The notes: generated by a model from the sequence alone, not told the origin. DNA of 8,073 bases from an uncultured Bacteroidales bacterium (GCA_903929065.1 CAIYTJ010000583.1:1-8073), one strand, 5' to 3'. Numbered from the stretch's first letter, positions 1-6,778 are shown. Program-made: numbers and translations.

Positions 1-33
1 GGCATCGTGTTACTTTTTGGTGAAATGGTGTCG

Positions 34-41
34 CAAAAGTA
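34..41 (-). promoter_or_regulatory. Candidate leftward promoter -7 box near the left edge
   Basis: Read on the minus strand this is TACTTTTG, an exact match to the Bacteroidota -7 element TAnnTTTG. A minus-strand ATG lies at 5-3, about 28 bases downstream, so a leftward gene may begin at the window edge with only five bases visible. I see no clear -33 TTTG at about 20 bases spacing. The same octamer precedes queA, guaA and the tRNA gene, which supports a promoter role. The existence of the gene itself is inferred. Confidence 0.4.
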
Positions 42-210
42 CAAAATAAATTTATATATTTTGAGCTGTCAGGAGACAATTCTGAAATTTAATTGATTTA
101 TGGTAAATTGTTGGCGGGAACGGTAATTATTATGATATTTTTAGGGTTTAATAAATTACATTTTGATATAATTTGATTACTTTTACGCGCTTAAAATAAA
201 ACAGATTAAA

Positions 211-1026
211 ATGAATAAAATTGTCAGCAAAGAGTATTTCTCGGCTAATGTAATAAAATTTGAGGTTGAAGCGCCGCTGATTGCAAAAGCACGAAAAGCC
301 GGTCACTTCGTGATGGTAAAAGTCGGTTTAAAGGGTGAACGCATTCCGTTAACTATTGCCGATGCCGATCTTCAAAAAGGAACTATAACGCTTGTGGTTC
401 AAAAAATGGGTGTTTCGTCAACAAAACTTTGTGCACTCGAAGCAGGCGATTTTATTACTGACATGGTTGGTCCGCTTGGAAAAGCCACGCATATCGAAAA
501 CTTCGGAACGGTGGTTTGTGCTTGTGGTGGTGTGGGAACAGCTCCGATGATGCCGATTGTTGCAGCGTTGAAAAAAGCCGGTAACCGGGTTATAACTGTG
601 ATTGCAGCCCGTACAAAGGATTTGATTATTTTGGAAGAACAAATGCGCGAACATTCCGACGAGGTGATTGTAATGACTGATGATGGTTCGTACGGAAATC
701 AGGGCTTGGTGACAAACGGCGTTGAATCGGTTATAAACCGCGAAAAAGTTGATTTGTGTGTGACTATCGGTCCGGCAATTATGATGAAATTTGTTAGTTT
801 ATTGACCAAAAAATATGAAGTTCCAACCTTGGCTTCGCTCAATACCATTATGGTTGATGGAACCGGAATGTGTGGTGCTTGTCGGGTAAGTGTTGGTGGT
901 AAAACTAAGTTTGTGTGTGTTGACGGTCCTGAATTTGATGCTCATTTGGTTGATTTTGACGAAATGTTGATGCGCCTCGGCGGTTACAGGGACATTGAAC
1001 GTGAAGATATGGCTAAAATGGTTTAA
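211..1026 (+). CDS. nfnA: NfnA-type small subunit: sulfide/dihydroorotate dehydrogenase-like FAD/NAD-binding protein with [2Fe-2S] site
   Basis: This cytoplasmic flavoprotein belongs to the ferredoxin-NADP reductase/PyrK superfamily. In Nfn complexes the small subunit carries FAD and a [2Fe-2S] cluster and takes electrons from NADH. In the 271-residue protein, residues 1-95 form the FAD-binding barrel, with the flavin motif R-I-P-L-T at 44-48. Residues 98-210 form the NAD-binding domain, with GGVGTAP at 106-112. A cluster loop follows with Asp216, Cys221, Cys224 and Cys236. One Asp plus three Cys is the ligand set known for Nfn small subunits, whereas PyrK uses four Cys; this favours NfnA over PyrK. 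Length is normal for the family. The ATG follows an A-rich leader with no Shine-Dalgarno sequence. The partner gene starts 41 bases downstream on the same strand, so the two are probably one operon. I see no exact TAnnTTTG box upstream; the nearest candidates, around 158-175, have one extra spacer base. Confidence 0.88.
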   Translation: MNKIVSKEYFSANVIKFEVEAPLIAKARKAGHFVMVKVGLKGERIPLTIADADLQKGTITLVVQKMGVSSTKLCALEAGDFITDMVGPLGKATHIENFGTVVCACGGVGTAPMMPIVAALKKAGNRVITVIAARTKDLIILEEQMREHSDEVIVMTDDGSYGNQGLVTNGVESVINREKVDLCVTIGPAIMMKFVSLLTKKYEVPTLASLNTIMVDGTGMCGACRVSVGGKTKFVCVDGPEFDAHLVDFDEMLMRLGGYRDIEREDMAKMV

Positions 1027-1067
1027 TTGGAAGCAAAAAAGAATAACTACAAGAAAATTAATGAATT

Positions 1068-2528
1068 ATGCTAAATAAAGATGATAGATCGGCTGAGTGG
1101 CGCGAAGAACTTCGCAAGTCGATGAAAGCCAAAGAACGTACTGACATTCCCCGTGTTCACATGCGCGAACTTGACGCCGAATACCGAAGCCACAGCCGCA
1201 TTGAAGAAGTAAACTTAGGATTAACTGCCGAAATGGCTATGCTTGAAGCAAAGCGTTGCCTGGATTGTGCGAATCCGACTTGTATGCTCGGTTGTCCGGT
1301 TGGTATTGATATTCCACGGTTTGTGAAAAATATCGAATGTGGAGAATTTCTGGAAGCAGCTAAAACGTTGAAAGAAACTTCTGCACTTCCTGCAGTTTGT
1401 GGTCGGGTTTGTCCGCAGGAAAAACAATGCGAAGGACAATGCATGCACCTGAAAATGAAAAAGGAATCTGTTGCTGTAGGCCATTTGGAACGTTTTGCTG
1501 CGGATTATGAACGCGAAAGCGGCAATATTTCAGTTCCGGTAACAGCTCCTGCCAATAATATTAAAATTGCAGCTGTTGGTTCCGGACCAGCAGGTTTAGC
1601 TTTTGCAGGTGATATGGCAAAATTGGGTTACGAAGTGGTTGTTTTTGAAGCATTGCATGAAATTGGCGGCGTTTTGAAATACGGTATTCCTGAATTCCGT
1701 TTACCAAACGAAATTGTGGATGTTGAAATACAAAACCTGCAATCCATGGGAGTTCATTTTGTGACAAACTGTGTGGTTGGAAAAACAATTTCAATTAAAG
1801 ATCTTGAAGATGACGGTTACAAAGGAATTTTCGTGGCAAGTGGTGCCGGACTTCCCCGTTTTATGAATATTAAAGGTGAAAATCTGGTTGGAGTTATGTC
1901 GTCAAACGAATATCTGACACGAGTAAACCTGATGGATGCAGCCAGTGAAGATTCGGATACACCGGTTTTCAAAGGGAAAAAAGTTGCCATAATTGGAGGT
2001 GGAAATACGGCCATGGACTCGGTTCGTACAGCCAAACGTCTTGGTGCTGAACGTGCTATGATTGTTTACCGTCGTTCGGAAGAAGAAATGCCTGCCCGTT
2101 TGGAAGAAGTGAAACACGCCAAAGAAGAAGGAATTGAATTCTGGACACTGCATAACCCAATTGAATACATTGGAAATGAACAAGGACGCGTAACTCATAT
2201 GTTGCTGCAGGTTATGACGTTGGGCGAGCCTGATGAATCAGGCCGTCGTTCTCCTGTTGAAATTCCCGGCAAAACGGAATTGATTGAAGTGGATGAAGTT
2301 GTGGTAAGTGTTGGAGTTTCACCAAATCCGCTGATTCCACAATCGGTTGAAGGGTTGGAGGTGACCAAATGGGGAACAGTGGTGGTTGATAATAACACTA
2401 TGCAATCAGCCGTACCGGTTATTTTTGCCGGTGGAGATATAGTTCGTGGCGGTGCAACGGTAATTCTTGCTATGGGTGATGGACGCCGCGCTGCCAAATC
2501 AATGGACGAATGGATCAAAAAGAATTGA
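1068..2528 (+). CDS. gltA: NADPH-dependent glutamate synthase-type oxidoreductase / NfnB large subunit (GltA family)
   Basis: This is a 486-residue iron-sulfur flavoprotein of the glutamate synthase small-subunit/NfnB family. In Nfn it binds FAD and two [4Fe-4S] clusters, reduces NADP+ and exchanges electrons with ferredoxin; databases often call it homotetrameric NADPH-glutamate synthase GltA. The N-terminal cluster domain shows Cys64, 67, 72, 76 and Cys111, 115, 121, 125. The FAD-binding GSGPAG is at 171-176. The NADP-binding Rossmann motif GGGNTAMD is at 310-317, followed by YRRSEEEMPA (334-343), typical of NADPH-binding family members. The C-terminal FAD motif FAGGDIVRGGATVI is at 453-466. 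All motifs are intact. The adjacent NfnA-type gene favours the electron-bifurcating NADH:ferredoxin/NADP+ complex over true glutamate synthase; no glutamine-amidotransferase large subunit is in view. The ATG at 1068 is preferred; an ATG at 1061 opens only a five-codon frame. A bidirectional terminator follows 28 bases after the stop. Confidence 0.9.
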   Translation: MLNKDDRSAEWREELRKSMKAKERTDIPRVHMRELDAEYRSHSRIEEVNLGLTAEMAMLEAKRCLDCANPTCMLGCPVGIDIPRFVKNIECGEFLEAAKTLKETSALPAVCGRVCPQEKQCEGQCMHLKMKKESVAVGHLERFAADYERESGNISVPVTAPANNIKIAAVGSGPAGLAFAGDMAKLGYEVVVFEALHEIGGVLKYGIPEFRLPNEIVDVEIQNLQSMGVHFVTNCVVGKTISIKDLEDDGYKGIFVASGAGLPRFMNIKGENLVGVMSSNEYLTRVNLMDAASEDSDTPVFKGKKVAIIGGGNTAMDSVRTAKRLGAERAMIVYRRSEEEMPARLEEVKHAKEEGIEFWTLHNPIEYIGNEQGRVTHMLLQVMTLGEPDESGRRSPVEIPGKTELIEVDEVVVSVGVSPNPLIPQSVEGLEVTKWGTVVVDNNTMQSAVPVIFAGGDIVRGGATVILAMGDGRRAAKSMDEWIKKN

Positions 2529-2534
2529 CAATTT

Positions 2535-2555
2535 ATTCATTTATAATTTACGATT
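2535..2555 (-). repeat. Degenerate heptamer array, left copy
   Basis: Read on the minus strand this is three consecutive 7-bp units, AATCGTA, AATTATA and AATGAAT, with a partial fourth up to the nfnB stop. It abuts the terminator at 2556. The unit AATCGTA also occurs at 6702-6708 (plus) and 6673-6679 (minus), which ties this array to the larger ones before tatD. The repeat is degenerate, so confidence is moderate. Confidence 0.45.
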
Positions 2556-2594
2556 AAAAAAACGCCTTCTGAAACTTCAAAAGGCGTTTTTTTT
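2556..2594. terminator. Bidirectional intrinsic terminator between convergent nfnB/gltA and Smr genes
   Basis: Arms AACGCCTT (2561-2568) and AAGGCGTT (2581-2588) pair perfectly around a 12-base loop. The stem is flanked by A7 (2556-2562) and T8 (2587-2594). Each strand therefore shows a hairpin followed by a U-tract, so it can stop transcripts from the Nfn operon (plus) and from the Smr gene (minus). Confidence 0.9.
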
Positions 2595-2595
2595 G

Positions 2596-2621
2596 TCATT
2601 AATCATTAACCACTAATCACT
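2596..2621 (+). repeat. Degenerate heptamer array, right copy
   Basis: Three 7-bp-phased units, AATCATT (2601-2607), AACCACT (2608-2614) and AATCACT (2615-2621), follow a partial unit TCATT. The last unit overlaps the stop codon (2617-2619) and final lysine codon of the minus-strand Smr gene. It has the opposite orientation to the array at 2535-2555, with the terminator between them. Confidence 0.45.
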
Positions 2622-3699
2622 TGATTGTTATCATTGTTGCTCCAAAACCGTATTCCCGAAAGGACGCATCCTGAAAATAATAGGTTTTGTAACGGGTTTT
2701 AAGTTCTTTCTCGATTTCTTTTCGCAAAACGCCTTCCCCTTTACCGTGAATAAAGACAATCTTTTGCCCTTTCCGGTTCTTGTTTTCATCTATTATTGCA
2801 TGAAATTTATCAAGCTGCAGCTGCAGCATATCTCCGTTTGACATTCCGGCAGTTGAATCCACTAATTCGTTGATGTGCAGATCAACTTCAATAATTTCAG
2901 CAATTTGGGGGCGCTTAATAATTCGTGGCCGGCCGGTTTCTTCTTTTTGAAACATGGCTTTTTTGATTTCTTCGGGCGAAATATCCGCTAATTTTTGATT
3001 TTCTACTTCTTTTTCTTTTTCGGAAGTAATATCAATAATCATTGCCAGATCGTCGAAATATTCATTTTCGGTAAAACTATGAAGTTTGTAAAATTTCACT
3101 GCATTTATTTTCAACACCGTGTCAACGACCGATTGCGGTTTGTAGTTTTTGTCTTTTTTGAACGGAATAAGCTGAACCCGAATCTTTTCCCATGAACTCA
3201 AATCAGCTTTGGTAATTTCTGCCAATAGTTCCTGCGAGTTGGGTTCGATAATTCCGTTGGCAATGCTTTTCCATGTTCCGTTTTCGCCGTTTATCAGATT
3301 GTAATAAAGGTAATAATTGCTATCATTTATCAGAAAGCATTCATAATTTGTTGTTTGCAATTGTTTGATATCCAACGGAAAGAAAGCCAGTAACGCTTTA
3401 AGAGTCTCACCTTCAGGCGTTTCGATGATAGGCTCTACGTTTCGTGTTTCGCGTTCAATGTTTTGAGTTGGCTGTGTTGCAATTTGAATATTCTCAATAG
3501 GTTTTGTTTTGAAATCTTTTACCGGGAAATTCGTTTCCTTATTCACCGCACCCACTACTACGCATTCACGCTCCAGCACCGGGATTTCAAACCCATCGGA
3601 ATCTTCAACATAAAGCATTTTTTTAGCTTCATCCACACGCACAACCACACCTCCGCCAACAGCATTCAGAAAACGGACGGAATCTCCTTTTTTTATCAT
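2617..3699 (-). CDS. DUF2027 domain and C-terminal Smr domain protein (Smr/MutS2-like)
   Basis: This is a 360-residue soluble protein without signal peptide or membrane segment. Residues 1-50 form a small beta-rich start (KKGDSVRFLNAVGGGVVVRV) resembling the KOW/Tudor-like N-terminus of DUF2027 proteins. A linker rich in Pro, Glu, Thr and Asn follows (about 55-95), then a DUF2027-type beta domain (about 97-225), a charged segment (about 225-275) and an Smr domain (about 280-360). The Smr hallmarks are D283-L-H285 and HGKGEGVLR at 328-336. Smr domains in MutS2 act on nucleic acid, as a nicking endonuclease or in ribosome rescue, but this protein has no MutS core or ATPase, so its substrate is unknown. 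The start is an ATG preceded by an A-rich leader. It is transcribed divergently from queA and convergently with gltA/nfnB. A possible minus-strand -7 box (TATTTTTG) lies at 3802-3809. Family assignment is firm; function is not. Confidence 0.85.
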   Translation of the reverse strand: MIKKGDSVRFLNAVGGGVVVRVDEAKKMLYVEDSDGFEIPVLERECVVVGAVNKETNFPVKDFKTKPIENIQIATQPTQNIERETRNVEPIIETPEGETLKALLAFFPLDIKQLQTTNYECFLINDSNYYLYYNLINGENGTWKSIANGIIEPNSQELLAEITKADLSSWEKIRVQLIPFKKDKNYKPQSVVDTVLKINAVKFYKLHSFTENEYFDDLAMIIDITSEKEKEVENQKLADISPEEIKKAMFQKEETGRPRIIKRPQIAEIIEVDLHINELVDSTAGMSNGDMLQLQLDKFHAIIDENKNRKGQKIVFIHGKGEGVLRKEIEKELKTRYKTYYFQDASFREYGFGATMITIK

Positions 3700-3791
3700 G
3701 ATTTTAATCTATTACTTTCTGTCATTTAAACTGAGAGTTAATATTGCTCAAGCTAAATATCTATTAATATCGCCGAAGGCAAAATTTTCCC

Positions 3792-3799
3792 TACTTTTG
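3792..3799 (+). promoter_or_regulatory. Candidate -7 box for queA-like gene
   Basis: TACTTTTG matches the Bacteroidota -7 consensus TAnnTTTG exactly and lies 32 bases before the GTG start. No convincing -33 TTTG is seen at normal spacing. Immediately to the right, the minus strand reads TATTTTTG at 3802-3809, a possible back-to-back box for the divergent Smr gene. The leader is too short to hold a preQ1 riboswitch. Confidence 0.5.
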
Positions 3800-3831
3800 C
3801 ACAAAAATACAACAATTTTTCCGTAACTCTT

Positions 3832-5052
3832 GTGAACGATCCAAAAGTAAACTCCCCGATATTTATCGACGAATTCGATTATCCGCTGCCCGATGAACGA
3901 ATTGCGAAATTTCCTTTGCCACTGCGCGATGCTTCAAAATTGTTGGTTTATAAAAACGGAAATATCTCGCAAAGTAAGTTCTCAAATATTGCTGGTTTTC
4001 TTCCAGAAAACGCTTTGTTGGTTTATAATAACACGCGGGTTATTCAGGCTCGTTTGGTTTTTCATAAAGAAACCGGAGCCCGAGTTGAAGTATTTTGTCT
4101 GGAACCGCTTTTGCCCGCTGATTATGCACAATCGCTAGGCGCAACCACAGAATGTACGTGGAAATGCATGGTTGGGAATCTTAAGAAATGGAAAGAAGGA
4201 ATTCTAAGTAAAACGGTTGAAATTAGTGGCAAAACCTGTATTTTCAAAGCTGAACGATTAGAAACAGAAGAAAATACGCATAGTATTCGGTTTGCCTGGG
4301 ATAATGTGGACGTTCATTTTGCCGATATTTTGGAAAAGGCAGGTGAATTGCCCATTCCGCCTTACTTACACCGCAAAACCGAAGAAAGCGATCTGACAAC
4401 TTACCAAACCGTTTATTCGAAAATAAAAGGTTCGGTAGCGGCTCCAACAGCTGGTTTGCATTTCACAACTGATGTTTTTAAAAGCCTGGAAGCCAAAAAT
4501 ATCGAAACTGCAGAACTGACATTGCATGTTGGTGCCGGGACGTTTCAGCCGGTAAAAACCCGCGATATAGCCGAACATCACATGCATGCAGAAGTCATTT
4601 CGGTTCATCGAAGCACCATTGAACATTTACAGCAAAAGCTCGGTAACATAATAGCGGTTGGAACAACTTCGGTGCGAACGTTGGAAAGCCTTTACTATAT
4701 CGGATTAAAACTGCGGGATAAATCTACCACAGTAGATTTTCATGTTGACCAATGGATGCCTTATGAAACTCAACCTGATATTTCAAGTTTTGATGCTTTA
4801 CAGAATATTATTGATTTTTTGGATGCTAATAATCTGGCAACTCTTCATGCCGAAACGCAGATAATGATTAAGCCGGGTTACAAATTTCGGGTGGTAAATG
4901 GTATGATAACTAATTTCCATCAACCGAAAAGCACCTTACTACTACTCGTTTCTGCCTTTGTTGATGGCAATTGGAAGCAAATTTACGATTATGCTTTGGT
5001 AAACGATTTTCGGTTTTTAAGTTATGGCGACAGCTCGTTGTTGTTAACATAA
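3832..5052 (+). CDS. queA: S-adenosylmethionine:tRNA ribosyltransferase-isomerase, QueA family, long Bacteroidota form
   Basis: QueA transfers and isomerises the ribosyl group of S-adenosylmethionine onto preQ1 in the tRNA wobble position, giving epoxyqueuosine. Family motifs visible in the 406-residue protein are NNTRVIQARL (66-75), GELPIPPYL (171-179), YQTVY (191-195), SVAAPTAGLHFT (201-212), LHVGAGTFQPV (231-241), VGTTSVRTLESL (276-287) and FHQPKSTLLLLVSAF (362-376). Canonical QueA is about 350 residues. The extra length here includes an insertion around 95-165 and an N-terminal lead. The late motif has FHQP where canonical QueA has FHLP, and NGM before TNFH where DAL is usual. It therefore looks like the longer paralogue that, to my recollection, Bacteroidota carry beside canonical QueA; its exact substrate is less certain. 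The GTG at 3832 is chosen because no in-frame ATG occurs upstream and the next Met is residue 113. The gene is divergent from the Smr gene. Confidence 0.85.
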   Translation: MNDPKVNSPIFIDEFDYPLPDERIAKFPLPLRDASKLLVYKNGNISQSKFSNIAGFLPENALLVYNNTRVIQARLVFHKETGARVEVFCLEPLLPADYAQSLGATTECTWKCMVGNLKKWKEGILSKTVEISGKTCIFKAERLETEENTHSIRFAWDNVDVHFADILEKAGELPIPPYLHRKTEESDLTTYQTVYSKIKGSVAAPTAGLHFTTDVFKSLEAKNIETAELTLHVGAGTFQPVKTRDIAEHHMHAEVISVHRSTIEHLQQKLGNIIAVGTTSVRTLESLYYIGLKLRDKSTTVDFHVDQWMPYETQPDISSFDALQNIIDFLDANNLATLHAETQIMIKPGYKFRVVNGMITNFHQPKSTLLLLVSAFVDGNWKQIYDYALVNDFRFLSYGDSSLLLT

Positions 5053-5066
5053 ATAGCGTTTTTATG

Positions 5067-5098
5067 TTTGCGTAAAACGGGGATTTTTAGTACTTTTG
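5067..5098 (+). promoter_or_regulatory. guaA promoter (-33 TTTG, -7 TACTTTTG)
   Basis: TTTG at 5067-5070 and TACTTTTG at 5091-5098 are separated by 20 bases, a good match to the Bacteroidota promoter (-33 TTTG, -7 TAnnTTTG). The expected transcript leader before the ATG at 5127 is only about 20 bases. A weak inverted repeat CGTTTT/AAAACG (5057-5062, 5074-5079) surrounds the -33 element and may be a residual queA terminator, but it has no proper T-tract. Confidence 0.65.
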
Positions 5099-5126
5099 TG
5101 CGATATTTTAATTCAATAATTTGATT

Positions 5127-6644
5127 ATGGAAAAAATTATCATTCTCGATTTCGGTTCCCAAACCACGCAACTTATTGGCCGTCGATTACGGGAACTGAA
5201 CGAATACTGCGAAATTCTGCCCTACAATAAATTCCCCGAAAATACTGAAAATATTAAAGGTGTTATTCTTTCGGGAAGCCCTTTTTCAGTTTACGATCCC
5301 TTGTCTTTCAAAACAAATCTAACTAATATCCGTGGAAAATTTCCCGTGCTGGGAATTTGTTACGGAGCACAGTTTATGGCGTTTACTTCCGGCGGTAACG
5401 TTGAATCTGCCGGTTCTCGGGAATATGGACGTGCCAATCTGACTTTTATCGATTCCAGTGATGATTTACTGAAAGATATCCAATCCGGTTCGCAAATATG
5501 GATGTCGCACGGAGATTCTATTACCAAAATACCTGCAAATTTTAAAAAGATTGCCAGTAGCGATGACGTGGATTTGGCGGCTTTCAAAGTGGATGGCGAA
5601 AAAACCTGGGGTGTACAGTTTCATCCGGAAGTATATCACACGCTTGACGGAACGCAATTACTCGAAAATTTCCTGAATATTTGCGGTTGCAAACGCGATT
5701 GGTCGCCGGCTTCGTTTGTTGAATCGACAGTTGCTGAGCTGAAAAAACAACTTGGAAACGATAAAGTGGTACTCGGACTTTCGGGAGGTGTTGATTCATC
5801 TGTAGCTGCCGTGTTGCTCAACAAAGCCATCGGCAAAAACCTGACTTGTATCTTTGTCGATCACGGTTTGCTTCGCAAAAACGAATTTGAAAATGTGATG
5901 CGCGATTATGAACATCTGGGGCTGAATGTAATTGGCGTAAACGTCAAGGAACGATTTTATAATGCATTGGCCGGTGTTTCTGATCCAGAACAAAAACGTA
6001 AAATCATTGGCAGCGGCTTTATTGATGTATTTGATGAAGAAGCACATAAAATAAAAGGCGTGAAATGGCTTGCTCAGGGCACCATTTATCCCGATATTAT
6101 CGAATCGCTTTCCATTACAGGGACGGTAATTAAATCGCACCACAACGTGGGCGGACTTCCCGAAAAAATGAATCTGAAACTCTGTGAACCATTACGTCTC
6201 TTATTCAAAGATGAAGTACGTCGCGTGGGAACAGAACTGGGCATGATGCACCATTTGATTAAACGTCAACCGTTTCCCGGACCGGGACTGGCAGTTCGTA
6301 TTTTGGGTGATATTACGGCTGAAAAAGTCCGCATCCTGCAGGAAGCCGATGATATTTTCATCACCGGACTTCGCGACTGGAACCTGTACGATAAGGTTTG
6401 GCAGGCAGGTGTTATTCTGCTCCCTGTTCAATCCGTTGGTGTAATGGGCGACGAACGCACCTACGAAAATGCAGTTGCATTGCGTGCAGTAACTTCCACC
6501 GATGCCATGACGGCAGATTGGGCCCAGCTTCCATACGATTTTTTGGCCAAAATGTCCAACGAAATTATCAACAAAGTAAAAGGTGTGAACCGTGTGGTGT
6601 ACGATATCAGTTCCAAACCACCGGCTACTATTGAATGGGAATAA
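5127..6644 (+). CDS. guaA: GMP synthase (glutamine-hydrolysing)
   Basis: It converts XMP, ATP and glutamine to GMP in purine biosynthesis, in the cytoplasm. The 505-residue protein has the complete family architecture. A class I glutamine amidotransferase occupies about 1-190, with nucleophile Cys78 in GICYG and the partners His166 and Glu168 in QFHPE. The ATP-pyrophosphatase domain follows with the P-loop SGGVDSS at 219-225 and VDHG at 244-247. The C-terminal XMP-binding/dimerisation domain has QPFPGPGLAVRI at 381-392 and the characteristic terminal IEWE. All catalytic residues are present. The ATG at 5127 gives the usual MEKIIILDFG start; an in-frame TTG two codons upstream is not preferred. 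The gene has its own promoter and an intrinsic terminator downstream, so it is probably monocistronic. No guaB or other purine gene is in the window. Confidence 0.97.
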   Translation: MEKIIILDFGSQTTQLIGRRLRELNEYCEILPYNKFPENTENIKGVILSGSPFSVYDPLSFKTNLTNIRGKFPVLGICYGAQFMAFTSGGNVESAGSREYGRANLTFIDSSDDLLKDIQSGSQIWMSHGDSITKIPANFKKIASSDDVDLAAFKVDGEKTWGVQFHPEVYHTLDGTQLLENFLNICGCKRDWSPASFVESTVAELKKQLGNDKVVLGLSGGVDSSVAAVLLNKAIGKNLTCIFVDHGLLRKNEFENVMRDYEHLGLNVIGVNVKERFYNALAGVSDPEQKRKIIGSGFIDVFDEEAHKIKGVKWLAQGTIYPDIIESLSITGTVIKSHHNVGGLPEKMNLKLCEPLRLLFKDEVRRVGTELGMMHHLIKRQPFPGPGLAVRILGDITAEKVRILQEADDIFITGLRDWNLYDKVWQAGVILLPVQSVGVMGDERTYENAVALRAVTSTDAMTADWAQLPYDFLAKMSNEIINKVKGVNRVVYDISSKPPATIEWE

Positions 6645-6648
6645 ATTT

Positions 6649-6679
6649 ATTTCAGATTTCGAATTTTAGATTTACGATT
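6649..6679 (-). repeat. Heptamer array / left arm of 31-bp imperfect inverted repeat
   Basis: Read on the minus strand it is phased every 7 bases: AATCGTA, AATCTAA, AATTCGA, AATCTGA, then AAT. It is the near-exact reverse complement of 6748-6778, with 27 of 31 positions matching. It begins five bases after the guaA stop and its last ten bases double as the left arm of the guaA terminator. Confidence 0.7.
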
Positions 6680-6717
6680 GCGCATGGATAATTCAATGTG
6701 TAATCGTAAATTTTTTT
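6670..6717 (+). terminator. Intrinsic terminator of guaA
   Basis: A 16-bp stem pairs 6670-6685 with 6696-6711 around a 10-base loop (6686-6695). Two of the pairs are G·U, and the stem runs into a T-tract at 6711-6717. The G·U pairs form only in plus-strand RNA and become A·C mismatches in the reverse transcript, so the structure suits termination of guaA. The stem is fairly AT-rich, but with the T-tract it is a convincing terminator. Confidence 0.7.
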
Positions 6718-6718
6718 G

Positions 6719-6726
6719 TATATTTG
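6719..6726 (+). promoter_or_regulatory. Candidate -7 box for tatD
   Basis: TATATTTG matches TAnnTTTG and sits just after the guaA terminator T-tract, 52 bases before the TTG start of tatD. No clear -33 TTTG is present at about 20 bases upstream, where the terminator loop lies. The predicted transcript would start near 6733 and its leader would consist largely of the heptamer array. Confidence 0.45.
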
Positions 6727-6747
6727 CATTAGACAATTAATGAGCCC

Positions 6748-6778
6748 AATCATAAATCTAAAATCAAAAATCTGAAAT
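6748..6778 (+). repeat. Heptamer array / right arm of inverted repeat, in the tatD leader
   Basis: Four 7-bp-phased units, AATCATA, AATCTAA, AATCAAA and AATCTGA, are followed by AAT. The last base is the first base of the tatD TTG start codon. It mirrors 6649-6679. A short frame, ATG at 6740 to TGA at 6773-6775 (MSPIINLKSKI), runs through the array and ends two bases before the tatD start. Confidence 0.7.

Noticed and set aside
1061..1078. ATG just before the gltA/nfnB start
   Set aside because: It opens a five-codon frame only (ATG AAT TAT GCT AAA TAA) and is out of frame with the real start at 1068.
2815..2826. Perfect 12-bp palindrome CTGCAGCTGCAG
   Set aside because: It lies inside the Smr coding region and is explained by alternating Leu/Gln codons (LQLQL).
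2995..3729. Plus-strand frames of 66 and 88 codons opposite the Smr gene
   Set aside because: They are antisense shadows rich in Phe and His with no motif, whereas the minus strand encodes clear DUF2027/Smr domains.
3700..3831. Possible preQ1 riboswitch upstream of queA
   Set aside because: The candidate -7 box leaves a leader of about 25 bases, too short, and I see no preQ1-type H-type pseudoknot.
5121..5126. Upstream TTG as the guaA start
   Set aside because: It adds only Met-Ile before the conserved MEKIIILDFG; the ATG at 5127 is the family start.
5053..5126. Possible purine or guanidine riboswitch before guaA
   Set aside because: The predicted leader is only about 20 bases and the upstream gap is filled by promoter elements.
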